From Nonomuraea purpurea (GTDB lineage Bacteria > Actinomycetota > Actinomycetes > Streptosporangiales > Streptosporangiaceae): 64,000 bases of DNA. The stretch's first letter is position 1. The number at the start of each line of letters is the position of its first letter. Shown piece by piece: positions 26,701-34,141 of the stretch. Where the stretch lies: the NCBI RefSeq assembly GCF_042650645.1, contig NZ_JBHSBI010000029.1, forward strand, positions 62,001 through 126,000. The letters run 5' to 3'. The notes beneath the pieces were generated by a model that saw nothing but the letters and a program-made list of their open reading frames with translations, was not told where the DNA came from and did not search any database. The position numbers and the translations under genes were made by a program.

Positions 26701-27891
26701 GAATTGAAAGAGCACTGCGAGAATGCCCCCGAACTCGGCAATCCTGGATACCACGACTGCGATGCACGCGCTGAAGAGATCCTGAACGACCCCAAGGGGC
26801 TGCTCCACGATCCGGACGGCTTCGCCAAGGAGAACGTCGAGCACTGCAAGAGGCAGTTCGTCGGCAAAGCCCAGGACGCCTGTATGTCCATCGTCCTGAG
26901 CCCGATATTCTCCTTCGCGGCAAGGGAAATCGGTAACCGGGAGACCGACGCTCAACGCCTTGCCGAAGAGTACATAGCCCTGACCGGCGCGGACCTGTTC
27001 AACGCCGCCTCCCAGTACGGCTTGGCCGGCGACTGCAAGAACGCCCTCAAGGGCGGTGTCGTGGGTGCGGCGCTGTCGATCACGGACTGCCTCACTGGAG
27101 CCATGGAACTGTCCGAAGATCCCGACTGGGACAAGTATGCGTCCCAATGGAGGGGGACCTTCGTGGCGTCGCACGTCCCGGAGGAACTCCGGTTCGGCGA
27201 GTACAACTCGATCTGGGGAACGATGTACCTGCTCGCGCGCCAATCTGATCTGTCCATCCTCTGGGCGACCCGCGAGAGCGAGCTGGCAACGTCGATACTG
27301 CGCACTGTTCCGATCGGATGCGTCCAGGAAGGCGGGCACTGCCCGTTCGAGGACGCGGCGCAGCAGCTCAAGGACGTGAGCGAGACCATCAAACGGCTCA
27401 ACAACCAGGGCTACATCGTGGACGCGTCCGGACGGGTGCTCGATGCGAACGGTCTGCCGATCGCGACTCTGCCACCGGTCACCGATCTGGAGAAGTGGGC
27501 GAACTACACCGTCGAGAGCGGTCTGCACGACGGCCTCGCGGCCCTCGAACAACGTCTCAGCCTGCTGTACACGCAGCAGTTCGGCCTGCCCATGGCGCCC
27601 CCGGCCTGGCACCTCGAGACGCAGCTCGCCTACCGCGTCGCCACGCGGGAGGTGGCGCTGAAGGAGAACACGCTGCGGCTCGTCATGAACAACCGCGGCG
27701 GCGTCTGCGACGCGGTGCCGATCAGCGGCACCGGGCCCGATGCGCAGCGTCAGACCGTGGCCGGGTGCATCCAGGCCATCAAACTGCTGCTGCCGGCCGG
27801 CACCACCATGATCATCTACTATCCGGATCCGGACAATCCGGCGGAACTGCTGGAGGTCACCGTGCGTGGGGTCGGCCGCTGGCTGGACTGA
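23800..27891 (+). CDS. Secreted ALF-repeat/coiled-coil protein with C-terminal DddA-like deaminase domain
   Basis: About 1360 residues; ATG 23800, 23806 or 23815 could be the start. A signal peptide (IIGTVLSLLLAGSPITEAKAAA) is followed by ALF-type repeats (e.g. EVAAAANAALLSDDPGAVAKFLDGGWETARE), long Ala-rich helices with heptad character, a second ALF block (~residues 605-800), more coiled coil, and a globular Cys-containing segment. The last ~95 residues fit a bacterial nucleic-acid deaminase: HLETQLA (His codon 27610), NNRGGVC, then GCIQAIKLLLPAG and IIYYPD, parallel to H-x-E...NN..G-x-C...C...LLP in DddA/SCP1.201 toxins, though the two Cys are 20 residues apart rather than C-x-x-C. Architecture suggests a secreted polymorphic toxin. 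No immunity gene is evident downstream. Confidence 0.68.
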   Translation: MEMVEMNTIRALRGGGRTAGIIGTVLSLLLAGSPITEAKAAADPPPAPVCERQVVLEAWVTGGVNVRPAAERALLGDRAAVCALLAELPRLVAQDDREQVGRIKSQGEPEVAAAANAALLSDDPGAVAKFLDGGWETAREIDLRASVNKMKAAGGPEVKAAANAVLRNGSRADLGKFIDSGWRVPYRIDLRVVVNRAMSEGGPQVQAAANQALQDGSQEMLERFAQIDWGVAQARDNENQTLNDLRASATEATRRAAFETISAVAQADRAKAEAAAAKSDAEEAQRLASLAGQESVEAKRQAQRAAEAADRAAAASRVAVQAARTAATAARAAAVAAVRAATAAARAHTKSDEAWSAATAAELDAAAAAKAEKYNRDMQRIGPEITALISPINQIITVTEQARAAVAAADSARANTEAAGRAAEAAGRYAGQASAEARNAFAAAARAKASADQARRATEETVRQADIAKDAAGKARDAATRAVTYAEQSASAAASAAQHAGSAVNAAELATQHANNAYRAAEDALRAAETAQIVYKAAREADAERLQKELELELSFARYISQKAAEARLGEARGFDVPMGQYHTPQIDALIAEVANAPETEAASAALKAREVARYFATVPGTWTSSAAMAALGQDDDLLVIGFVKSGLASAEEQDDRTTLTGLMITGSAAMRAAAQDALDSGWSDVIEFLKDPDYPERAAEDREEVNGILSEARSTGHTHIEEAANLALRSDDPDALKKFLDKEHNTAYAIDVRAKAGAIAGDDSHGTEVRNGAQIALAGTTAMQVEFLEVERHRAAQRDYATATHNYIASSLMIETSQIAQQAVDFARTAQAAAAQARGAAQEAIGYANDAGKAAEEAKKFATDAVAHARDAAASAERAAAAVRTAAAATKQAQQSARSASLSARWARASAVSAAKDAAGAYAAYDTAYAAQIAAGKSASEAARIAAEVFETYRQEAEGHLRELKRELKEHCENAPELGNPGYHDCDARAEEILNDPKGLLHDPDGFAKENVEHCKRQFVGKAQDACMSIVLSPIFSFAAREIGNRETDAQRLAEEYIALTGADLFNAASQYGLAGDCKNALKGGVVGAALSITDCLTGAMELSEDPDWDKYASQWRGTFVASHVPEELRFGEYNSIWGTMYLLARQSDLSILWATRESELATSILRTVPIGCVQEGGHCPFEDAAQQLKDVSETIKRLNNQGYIVDASGRVLDANGLPIATLPPVTDLEKWANYTVESGLHDGLAALEQRLSLLYTQQFGLPMAPPAWHLETQLAYRVATREVALKENTLRLVMNNRGGVCDAVPISGTGPDAQRQTVAGCIQAIKLLLPAGTTMIIYYPDPDNPAELLEVTVRGVGRWLD

Positions 27892-28533
27892 TCCTGCGGG
27901 ATGCATACGGATGGAGGCGCGGTCGCCGAGGGACGCCGCGCCTTCATCCTGCGGCAGCTCTGCGCCTGGCGATGCAGACCTTCGCGTGGCGTGCGCGAGC
28001 TCCGACCATCAGGAGAAGAAGAACGTGCGGCATGATGATCAGTCGTGCTCCTTCGCCGGGCCTACTTGACCGTCACGAACGCCTTCGCCGCGTTGCGGTT
28101 CTTCCCCATGGGCGATCGCCCCTCGGTCTGCGGGAGCTTGTATTGCTGCTGTTTCCAGTGTGACGTTGTCCAACAAGTTGATTTTTGCCCGACGGGCTAT
28201 TGCGTACCGCTCCGTGATCGGGTTCGCTGTTCGTGAGTTTGCGCTTACCGGTTGCAAGGAAGTGGAATGGACGCTTGCTGTAGCGAGTGACGCTGACCCG
28301 TTGCTCGGGCGTCATCTCGTAGGAGGTGCTGGTCGCCTGTTCGTCGGTTCTCGGCCGTCTTCTGCGAGGCGCAGGTGGCCGAGTTCATGCTCGTCACATG
28401 CTCTTCGGCGCGCGTTCGGCACATCAGCGGGCAGAAAGTCCAGGTCAGATGGGGTGTGGAGTGAATTCGTAGGGTTGGTGTAGGTGAATTTCGGTGGCTC
28501 GGATCGCTGATTGCCAGACCTGAAAATCGCCGG
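27892..28533. other. Gap of 640 bases after the toxin-like gene
   Basis: This is where an immunity gene would be expected. Only short frames are present (for example 28160-28483 on the plus strand and 28245-28637 on the minus strand), with no recognisable family. GC content drops between about 28150 and 28450. I see no gene I can support. Confidence 0.4.
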
Positions 28534-29700
28534 TCACTCGGCCATGAGGCCCACGTCGTTGAGTCGCTTGATGAGGCTGGGCTTGCCCTGGTGTCGTTCC
28601 CGGAGGTGGGTGAGGCGCTCGGTGAAGGTACCGGCATGCTTGTCGCGGATGGCCAGGACGTGCAGGTCGCGGAGGAGATCGACGGCTTGGTCGTATTCGC
28701 GGGGCTTCTTGGTGCCGATGGAGGCCTCCACCCGGTCCCACGCCGCTTCCAGGTCCTGGGCGAGCCGGTTCAGGTGGAGTTCCCTGGCCTGCTGTCGCTC
28801 CTGTTCCCGGCGGGCCTGCTCGTCGGCGCGCCGGGCCGACTCCTGTTGCTCGCGGGCGTGACGACGGGCGGCGGCGGTGTCCAGCGGTTCGGCGACCGTC
28901 CGCCCCGTCTCCACCTCCTGGTCGGTGGTTTCGCCGCCGAACTCGCGCAGCAGTTCCCAGCGAACCCTTGAGGCGTCCTCCTCGACCACCCGCAACAGCA
29001 GCGCGTCCTTGCGCTTGGCGGGCAGAGTGCCGATCCAGGCGGCCAGGGTCTTTCGATCGTGCTGTACGGGTTGCGCCGGTTGGCTGGCCTCGGCGGCGGC
29101 CGCGAGCAAGTCGTGGTCCAGGCGCAGGAAGTCGGCCAGGGCCCGTTGCGGCGCGCTGAGCGAACCCAGCCCCGACGGGACGGGCGGCTCCAGTTCGTCC
29201 TCGTCCTCATAGTCGAAGGCGTCCTCGTCACGCTCCCAGCCCCCGTACGCCGACAGCCAGGCCAGATAGAGCGGACGCAGGTCGCCGGCGGCCAGTTCGG
29301 CGCGGATGCCGACGATCGCCGACAGCGAGCGTTCGACGTCGTCTTCCCAGTACTCTTCTTCCGCTTCGCTGGTGAAGTCGAGGATGAGGTGTTCGCCGCT
29401 GGTCCAGGCGCTGATCTGGTCGCCTACGCAGTAGCGTTCGGCCTGCTTGGGGTTCAGCACGGCCTTGGGGAGGCGGAGCATGACCCGGTGGGTGCCCCAG
29501 TTGGCCAGGTACAGGTGGGCGTCGTAGTAGCGCTCCATCATGCGCCGCGTATCGCCGTGAAAGTCGCCCCAGTGGTATTCGTTGGTGAAGCTGGTGGCGG
29601 TGATGTGGGCCCGAGTGGACAGGGCACGAACCTCGGCCTGCTGTCGGTCGGTGAGCGGCCGGTCGAGGGCCAGGAATTCGTAGTACTGGTACTCGCTCAC
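28534..29700 (-). CDS. Conserved hypothetical protein
   Basis: 388 residues, starting with GTG at 29700 preceded by GGTGAGAG. The N-terminal ~150 residues (YQYYEFLALDRPLTDRQQAEVRALSTRAHITATSFTNEY and DAHLYLANWGTHRVMLRLP) are a widespread bacterial protein of unknown function, often beside a SWIM zinc-finger gene, which is not seen here. An acidic linker (DAFDYEDEDELEPP) leads to a helical region and a highly charged coiled coil (ARREQERQQAREL, ~residues 285-330). No signal peptide or membrane segment, so cytoplasmic. No catalytic motif is evident. Confidence 0.7.
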   Translation of the reverse strand: MSEYQYYEFLALDRPLTDRQQAEVRALSTRAHITATSFTNEYHWGDFHGDTRRMMERYYDAHLYLANWGTHRVMLRLPKAVLNPKQAERYCVGDQISAWTSGEHLILDFTSEAEEEYWEDDVERSLSAIVGIRAELAAGDLRPLYLAWLSAYGGWERDEDAFDYEDEDELEPPVPSGLGSLSAPQRALADFLRLDHDLLAAAAEASQPAQPVQHDRKTLAAWIGTLPAKRKDALLLRVVEEDASRVRWELLREFGGETTDQEVETGRTVAEPLDTAAARRHAREQQESARRADEQARREQERQQARELHLNRLAQDLEAAWDRVEASIGTKKPREYDQAVDLLRDLHVLAIRDKHAGTFTERLTHLRERHQGKPSLIKRLNDVGLMAE

Positions 29701-29861
29701 GCTCTCACCCGGCCCAGCGCCGCAACGCGTGAATCCATTCGGCTCCGGCCGGTGGCGGATCGGGCAGCGGCAGGTCGAGGATGCCGATCGCCTGCTTGTG
29801 CATGGCGGCAGGTCGCCACGATGCCACTACCTGCCAGGGAGTCGATCCCGGTGACGTGACC

Positions 29862-30190
29862 TGCAGACCGAGCACGGTCGTCTCGGCTACATGGAACTCG
29901 ACCGGCACGGCGCCGAACTCCTCTTCCAGGTCCTCACCGAACGCGAAGAGGAGAACAGCGTCGCCATCGCCAGCAACGAGTCCTTCTCCAGATGGCTGGA
30001 CCCGCACCTTCACCGACCCGCGCCTCTGCGCCGCGATCGTCGACCGGCTCACCTTCGCCGGCAACATCATCGAGACCGGCACCGACTCCTACCGCCTTGC
30101 CCAAACCCGAGCCAGAGCCGAACAAGCCAGCTGGCCACACTCACAGGGGTGGGACCGGAATACGCCAGAAACCTGCCGTGGTGACCGGTA
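29862..30190 (+). pseudogene. IS21 helper ATPase (IstB) C-terminal fragment with frameshift
   Basis: One frame reads LGYMELDRHGAELLFQVLTE and EENSVAIASNESFSRW, then a neighbouring frame continues WTRTFTDPRLCAAIVDRLTF and NIIETGTDSYRLAQTRARAE. Together these are the last ~90 residues of IstB. The Walker A part and the IstA transposase are missing. A conserved terminal-like sequence follows at 30145-30176. Confidence 0.78.
30145..30176 (+). repeat. IS21-end-like inverted repeat, left copy
   Basis: AGGGGTGGGACCGGAATACG followed by CCAGAAACCTGC directly after the IstB fragment. Its reverse complement recurs at 31138-31168 with one deletion and one mismatch. The two copies bracket the dienelactone-hydrolase gene. 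Confidence 0.7.
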
Positions 30191-30229
30191 AGCGCTGGTC
30201 AGCGGGTGGCCGAGCTTGGACTGACCAGA

Positions 30230-30955
30230 TCACTCCGTCACGGGCAGGCACTCGGCGAGCAGGTCGACGACGTCGCGCCAGGCTCGCTGCGCGTGCCGTG
30301 GGTGGTGGCCGACGCCGGGGACCACGGGGTGGTCGACCGGTGGGTGGTGGAAGGCGTGCAAGGCGCCGCCGTAGACCACGAGGCGCCAGTCGACGCCCGC
30401 GGCCTGCATCTCGGCGGTGAACGCGTCCCGTTGCGCGGGCGGCATGATCGGGTCTTCCGACCCGACCCCGGCCCACACCGGGCAGCGAATGCGCGCCGCC
30501 TCGCCCGGTCGGCTCGTGGTCAGTGCGTTGACTGTCCCGATGGCGCGGAGGTCGACGCCGTCGCGCCCGAGTTCCAGCCCGATGGCGCCCCCGGTGCCGT
30601 AGCCGACGGCGGCGATCCGGTCGGGGTCGGTCCGCGGTTCGGCGCGCAGCACGTCGAGCGCCGCGTGGCCGATGCCCCGCATCCGGTCGGGGTCGGCGAG
30701 CAGCGGCATGCAACGGGCCAGCATCTCCTCGGGGTCGGTGAGCAAGCGCCCGCCGTGGAGGTCGAAGGCCAGCGCCACGTATCCCAGCTCGGCGAGCGCA
30801 TCGGCTCGGCGGCGCTCGACGTCGCTGAGCCCTGGGCCCTCTGGTCCGAGCAGCACCGCGGGGCGGCGCCCGGTGCCGGAGGGCAGCGCGAGGTGCCCGA
30901 TCATCGTCAGGCCGTCGGCCGGGTACTCGACCGTGCGGGTTGTCACTGTCGTCAT
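30230..30955 (-). CDS. Dienelactone-hydrolase-family protein lacking the nucleophile
   Basis: 241 residues starting at ATG 30955 (MTTVTTRTVEYPADG); an upstream in-frame start at 31018 adds an unconserved extension. The alpha/beta hydrolase fold is complete, with LGPEGPGLSDVERRRADALAELGYVALAFDLHGG, the acid in GSEDPIMP and the His in ALHAFHHPPVDHP. The nucleophile elbow, normally G-x-C/S-x-G-G, reads GYGTGG, so residue 120 is Gly instead of Cys/Ser. The enzyme should be unable to form the acyl-enzyme intermediate. It lies between two inverted IS21-like ends, so it may have moved with an element. Either a decayed enzyme or a binding protein. Confidence 0.75.
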   Translation of the reverse strand: MTTVTTRTVEYPADGLTMIGHLALPSGTGRRPAVLLGPEGPGLSDVERRRADALAELGYVALAFDLHGGRLLTDPEEMLARCMPLLADPDRMRGIGHAALDVLRAEPRTDPDRIAAVGYGTGGAIGLELGRDGVDLRAIGTVNALTTSRPGEAARIRCPVWAGVGSEDPIMPPAQRDAFTAEMQAAGVDWRLVVYGGALHAFHHPPVDHPVVPGVGHHPRHAQRAWRDVVDLLAECLPVTE

Positions 30956-31018
30956 GAGACTGGACCGTAGTGATCGTCGAGCCCGGTCGGGCCGGTGTTC
31001 ACCGCTGGCAGAGTTCAC

Positions 31019-31457
31019 CGCTGGCAGAACAGCGCGGGTGTGCCTCTGAAATGCGGCGATGGCTCACAAGGTCCGTCCTCGCGGCAGCGTTATCGGATCA
31101 TCTGCCCTGGCCGCGGTGCTGGAGACTGACCCTCGCAGCAGGTTTCTGGCATATTCCGGCCCACCCCTCACACAGCGTCACGAACGCCTGGATCCTGTGG
31201 GCGGTCAAGACTCGCAGCCACTTCCCCTACGCCCAGGCCGCTGACGCGCGTCTACATGGCTCGATGAGAGCTTCTGCCGGCATTGCTCTGTGGTGCGCCT
31301 CGGCCGGGTCGAGGATGGTGGTAATCAGCCGGATGTGTCGTCCCTTGGCCAGAGCACACGTCTGAGGAAAATTCTAGTTCTTAGCGCCACCCCTCACCTG
31401 GCACCGTTTCCGCGGATATAAACGAGCGGGGGTATTTCCTCTCCCGTAAGGAGCGCG
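31019..31457. other. Boundary region between accessory part and biosynthetic cluster
   Basis: About 440 bases without a recognisable gene. It contains the second IS21-end-like repeat (31138-31168) and, near the end, an AT-richer stretch with GGATATAAACG (31413 on) that could be the promoter for the dioxygenase at 31458. The ribosome site AAGGAGCG precedes that ATG. Confidence 0.45.
31138..31168 (-). repeat. IS21-end-like inverted repeat, right copy
   Basis: Read on the minus strand it is AGGGGTGGGCCGGAATATG followed by CCAGAAACCTGC, matching 30145-30176 except for one missing base and one substitution. It lies about 1 kb from its partner in opposite orientation. Confidence 0.7.
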
Positions 31458-32303
31458 ATGAGTGCCCGGTTACTGACAGACGAGCAGGTCGAAAAATTCG
31501 TCCAGGATGGATTCGTCAAGGTGGATGGTGCGTTCCCCAAAGACCTTGCCGCCGAGGCGTGCGGCCTCCTGTGGGAGCAGCTCGGCATGGATCCGGATGA
31601 CCCGGGGACGTGGACCAGAGAAGTGGTCAGACTGGGACTCCAGGACGCCGAGCCGTTCGTGCGCAGCGCCAACACCCCGGAACTGCACGCCGCCTTCGAT
31701 CAGCTGGTCGGGCCCGGACGGTGGACGCCCATCGAGAAGGTCGGCACGTTTCCGGTGCGCTTTCCGCGGACGAAGCCGCCGGAGGAGGCCGAGGACTACG
31801 GCTGGCACATCGACGCCAGTTTCCTGACGGCCGAGGCGGAGGCGGCGAACGCGCTGAACTGGGAGGGCGAACTAGCGCTCGTGCCGCCCAACTACGACGA
31901 GATCCTTCGCTGCAACGTGACCTCGCGGGGCCGGTCGTTGCTGCTGCTCCTGCTCTACACCGACACCGGCGAGCGTGACGCGCCGACGCTCCTGCGCGTT
32001 GGTTCCCATCTGGACGTGCCGCCGCTGCTCGCGCCGTACGGCCCAGAGGGGACGTACCTGGAGGCGGCAGGGGTGGGTGTGGAGAGGCCGCTCGCGTCGG
32101 CCACGGGCGAGGCGGGCGATGCCTACCTCTGCCATCCGTTCCTGGTGCACACGCCCATCTCCAACACGGGCCTGCGCCCACGGTTCATGGCCCAGCCGTC
32201 GCTGCTGCCGGTCGGGGAGTTGGACCTCGACCGGGCGGACGGAGGGTGTTCGCCGGTCGAGCGTGCGATCCGCCTCGGCCTGGGCCGTGAGGAAGAGAGC
32301 TAG
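31458..32303 (+). CDS. Phytanoyl-CoA dioxygenase-family Fe(II)/2-oxoglutarate oxygenase
   Basis: 281 residues, start ATG 31458 behind AAGGAGCG. Opens LLTDEQVEKFVQDGFVKVDG, the usual PhyH N-terminus. The iron site is GWHIDASF (His117, Asp119) with the distal His in YLCHPFLVHTPI and the 2-oxoglutarate-binding Arg in GLRPRFMAQP, all present. Orthosomycin orthoester bridges are made by enzymes of this superfamily (AviO/EvdO), so this gene beside aviRa/aviRb-like genes is a candidate. However, its sequence also looks like general actinobacterial PhyH proteins, and only one copy is in the window where three or more are expected. It is 4 bases from the methyltransferase gene, so they are probably co-transcribed. 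Confidence 0.8.
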   Translation: MSARLLTDEQVEKFVQDGFVKVDGAFPKDLAAEACGLLWEQLGMDPDDPGTWTREVVRLGLQDAEPFVRSANTPELHAAFDQLVGPGRWTPIEKVGTFPVRFPRTKPPEEAEDYGWHIDASFLTAEAEAANALNWEGELALVPPNYDEILRCNVTSRGRSLLLLLLYTDTGERDAPTLLRVGSHLDVPPLLAPYGPEGTYLEAAGVGVERPLASATGEAGDAYLCHPFLVHTPISNTGLRPRFMAQPSLLPVGELDLDRADGGCSPVERAIRLGLGREEES

Positions 32304-32307
32304 CGCC

Positions 32308-33339
32308 ATGGAAGAGCGGACGAAAACCCCCCCGTGGCAGAGCCTGGTGCGGCTCGTCTTCGGCAGCATGGCCACGCAGGTGGTGGGCCTGGCGGCGCGG
32401 CTCAAGCTGCCCGACGCGATCGGCGACGGCGAGCGCGGCGCGGGCGACCTCGCAGCCGAGTACGGCATGCGCGAGAGCACGATGCTCCGGCTGCTGCGCG
32501 CGCTGGTCGCGCTGGAGGTCCTGACGGAGGCGAGTCCGGGCCGGTTCGGCGTCGCCCAGGTGGGGGAGCTCCTGCGAGCCGACCGGCCCGGGTCGATGTA
32601 CGCGCTCGCCCGGCTGATCACTGAGCCCGTCATGCTGACCGCCTGGCAGAACCTGGAGTTCAGCCTGCGCGCCGGCAGCCCCGCCTTCGAGGAGACGTTC
32701 AAGGCAGACTTCTTCGGCTATCTGGCCGACCACCCCGAACTGTCGCAGCTGTACAACGCCGCGATGAGCCAGGGCACGCTGAGCGTGGCCGAAACGGTCG
32801 CGAAAGGCTATGACTTCAGCAGGTTCGAGACCGTCGTGGACGTGGGCGGTGGAGACGGCACGCTGATCTCCGCCGTGCTGCGGGCGTACCCGGGGCTGCG
32901 AGGAGTGGTCTACGACAGCGCCGCGGGCGCGTCGGCGGCGAAGCAGACCCTTGACAGAGCGGCGGTGGCGGAACGCTGTGTGGTCGAGACCGGCGACTTC
33001 TTCGCCGGCGTACCCGGCGGCGCCGACCTCTACCTGCTCAAGAGCATCGTGCACGGCTGGGACGACCACCGGGCGGGGACGATCCTGCGGCACTGCGGGC
33101 AGAGCGTCGCCCCCCACGGGCGAATCCTGATGATCGAACACGTTCTTCCCGACGCGGTGCCGCCGGGCGCGAATCCGCTCACCTACCTCAACGACCTCAA
33201 CTTGCTCGTCAACGGCCACGGCCTGGAGCGGACCCGCGCCGACTTCGAGCGGCTGTGCGCCGGCGGCGGCCTCACCCTGACCGGGATCGAGCCCTTGCCG
33301 CCAACCGGCTTCTGCTGGATCGAGGCGCGGCCGGGGTAA
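32308..33339 (+). CDS. O-methyltransferase (acetylserotonin/hydroxyindole OMT family)
   Basis: 343 residues from ATG 32308, four bases after the dioxygenase stop. The N-terminal dimerisation winged helix (MATQVVGLAARLKLPDAIGDGERGAGDLAAEYGMRESTMLRLLRAL) is followed by the SAM-binding domain with VVDVGGGDGTLISAVL (motif I), GDFFAGVPGGADLYLLKSIVHGWDD with the catalytic-region His, and a C-terminal GLERTRADFERLCAGGGL. This family methylates phenols and aromatic hydroxyls of natural products, so O-methylation of the orsellinate unit (to an isoeverninate-type acyl group) is a plausible role. Family is sure; substrate is inferred. Confidence 0.85.
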   Translation: MEERTKTPPWQSLVRLVFGSMATQVVGLAARLKLPDAIGDGERGAGDLAAEYGMRESTMLRLLRALVALEVLTEASPGRFGVAQVGELLRADRPGSMYALARLITEPVMLTAWQNLEFSLRAGSPAFEETFKADFFGYLADHPELSQLYNAAMSQGTLSVAETVAKGYDFSRFETVVDVGGGDGTLISAVLRAYPGLRGVVYDSAAGASAAKQTLDRAAVAERCVVETGDFFAGVPGGADLYLLKSIVHGWDDHRAGTILRHCGQSVAPHGRILMIEHVLPDAVPPGANPLTYLNDLNLLVNGHGLERTRADFERLCAGGGLTLTGIEPLPPTGFCWIEARPG

Positions 33340-33370
33340 TCTGGGGGCCTCGACGACAAGGACGGGCAGA

Positions 33371-34141
33371 TTGGTATACCTGTACGAGACGGCGCGGGTG
33401 GATTACAGCGACCTCGCCAGCGGCTCCGTCCTCCACTCCGCCCCCGGCATGCCCGCCTTCCCGGTACGGCTCGCCACCGAGATCTTCCAGCGTGCCCTGG
33501 CCCTGCGCGGTGGCGCGGATCCGGCCGTGGTGTGGGACCCCTGCTGCGGGAGCGGCTACCTGCTGACCGTGCTGGCCCTGCTCCACCGCCCGCGCGTCAA
33601 GACGCTGCTGGCCTCCGACCTGTCCGAGGACGTACTGGGTACGGCACGGGCCAACCTGAACCTGCTGACCGAGACCGGCCTGCGGGACAGGGCGGCAGAA
33701 CTGGCAGACCGGGCGGAACGCTTCGGGAAACCCGGCTACGCGCTGGCCGCCGAGGCGGCGGAGCGGCTGGCCCGCCGGCTGGCCGCGAGCGGTGGCCCGG
33801 TGCCCCACCACGTGCTCCGGCCGGCCGACGTCTTCGACCCCGCCCAGCTGGCCGCGGCGATCGACGGCGACGAGCCGGACATCGTGCTCACCGATCCGCC
33901 CTATGACGAGCAGACCAGCTGGCAGGGAAGTCATCAGGACAAGAACCTGCCGGCGATGATGGCGGCGCTGGGGGAGGTCCTGCCCCCGCACACGGTGGTC
34001 GCCGTGGCCGTCCGCGGCCGCCGCGTGCCCGCGGGGGCGGGCGTCCGCCCGCGTCAGTCACTGCGGATCGGCACCAGAGCCGTCGCCTTCTTCGCCGCCG
34101 CCGACCTCACTGTGGCCGGCCGCCGGTCCTCGCCACGGTGA
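33371..34141 (+). CDS. aviRa: AviRa-like 23S rRNA guanine methyltransferase (orthosomycin resistance)
   Basis: 256 residues; TTG 33371 behind AAGGACGG is the best start. LASGSVLHSAPGMPAFPVRL, ATEIFQRALAL and VVWDPCCGSGYLLTVL closely match AviRa of Streptomyces viridochromogenes as I remember it. DPCCGSGYL is the SAM-binding motif, and TDPPYDEQTSWQG is the catalytic D-P-P-Y motif of base N-methyltransferases (AviRa itself has a variant L-P-Y). AviRa methylates G2535 of 23S rRNA at the avilamycin binding site. The 3' end overlaps the convergent aviRb-like gene by 35 bases. Together they are the strongest evidence that the cluster product binds the ribosome like an orthosomycin. Confidence 0.92.
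   Translation: MVYLYETARVDYSDLASGSVLHSAPGMPAFPVRLATEIFQRALALRGGADPAVVWDPCCGSGYLLTVLALLHRPRVKTLLASDLSEDVLGTARANLNLLTETGLRDRAAELADRAERFGKPGYALAAEAAERLARRLAASGGPVPHHVLRPADVFDPAQLAAAIDGDEPDIVLTDPPYDEQTSWQGSHQDKNLPAMMAALGEVLPPHTVVAVAVRGRRVPAGAGVRPRQSLRIGTRAVAFFAAADLTVAGRRSSPR

Noticed and set aside
23833..27906. Open frame of 1357 codons on the minus strand opposite the ALF/coiled-coil gene
   Set aside because: It is a product of the extreme Ala/Arg codon bias of the plus-strand gene; it has no domain, signal or repeat logic and no ribosome site.
31458..32303. Assignment of the PhyH-like oxygenase as an orthoester synthase (AviO/EvdO)
   Set aside because: Iron and 2-oxoglutarate residues fit, but the overall sequence is equally like general actinobacterial PhyH proteins, so the specific name was not given.
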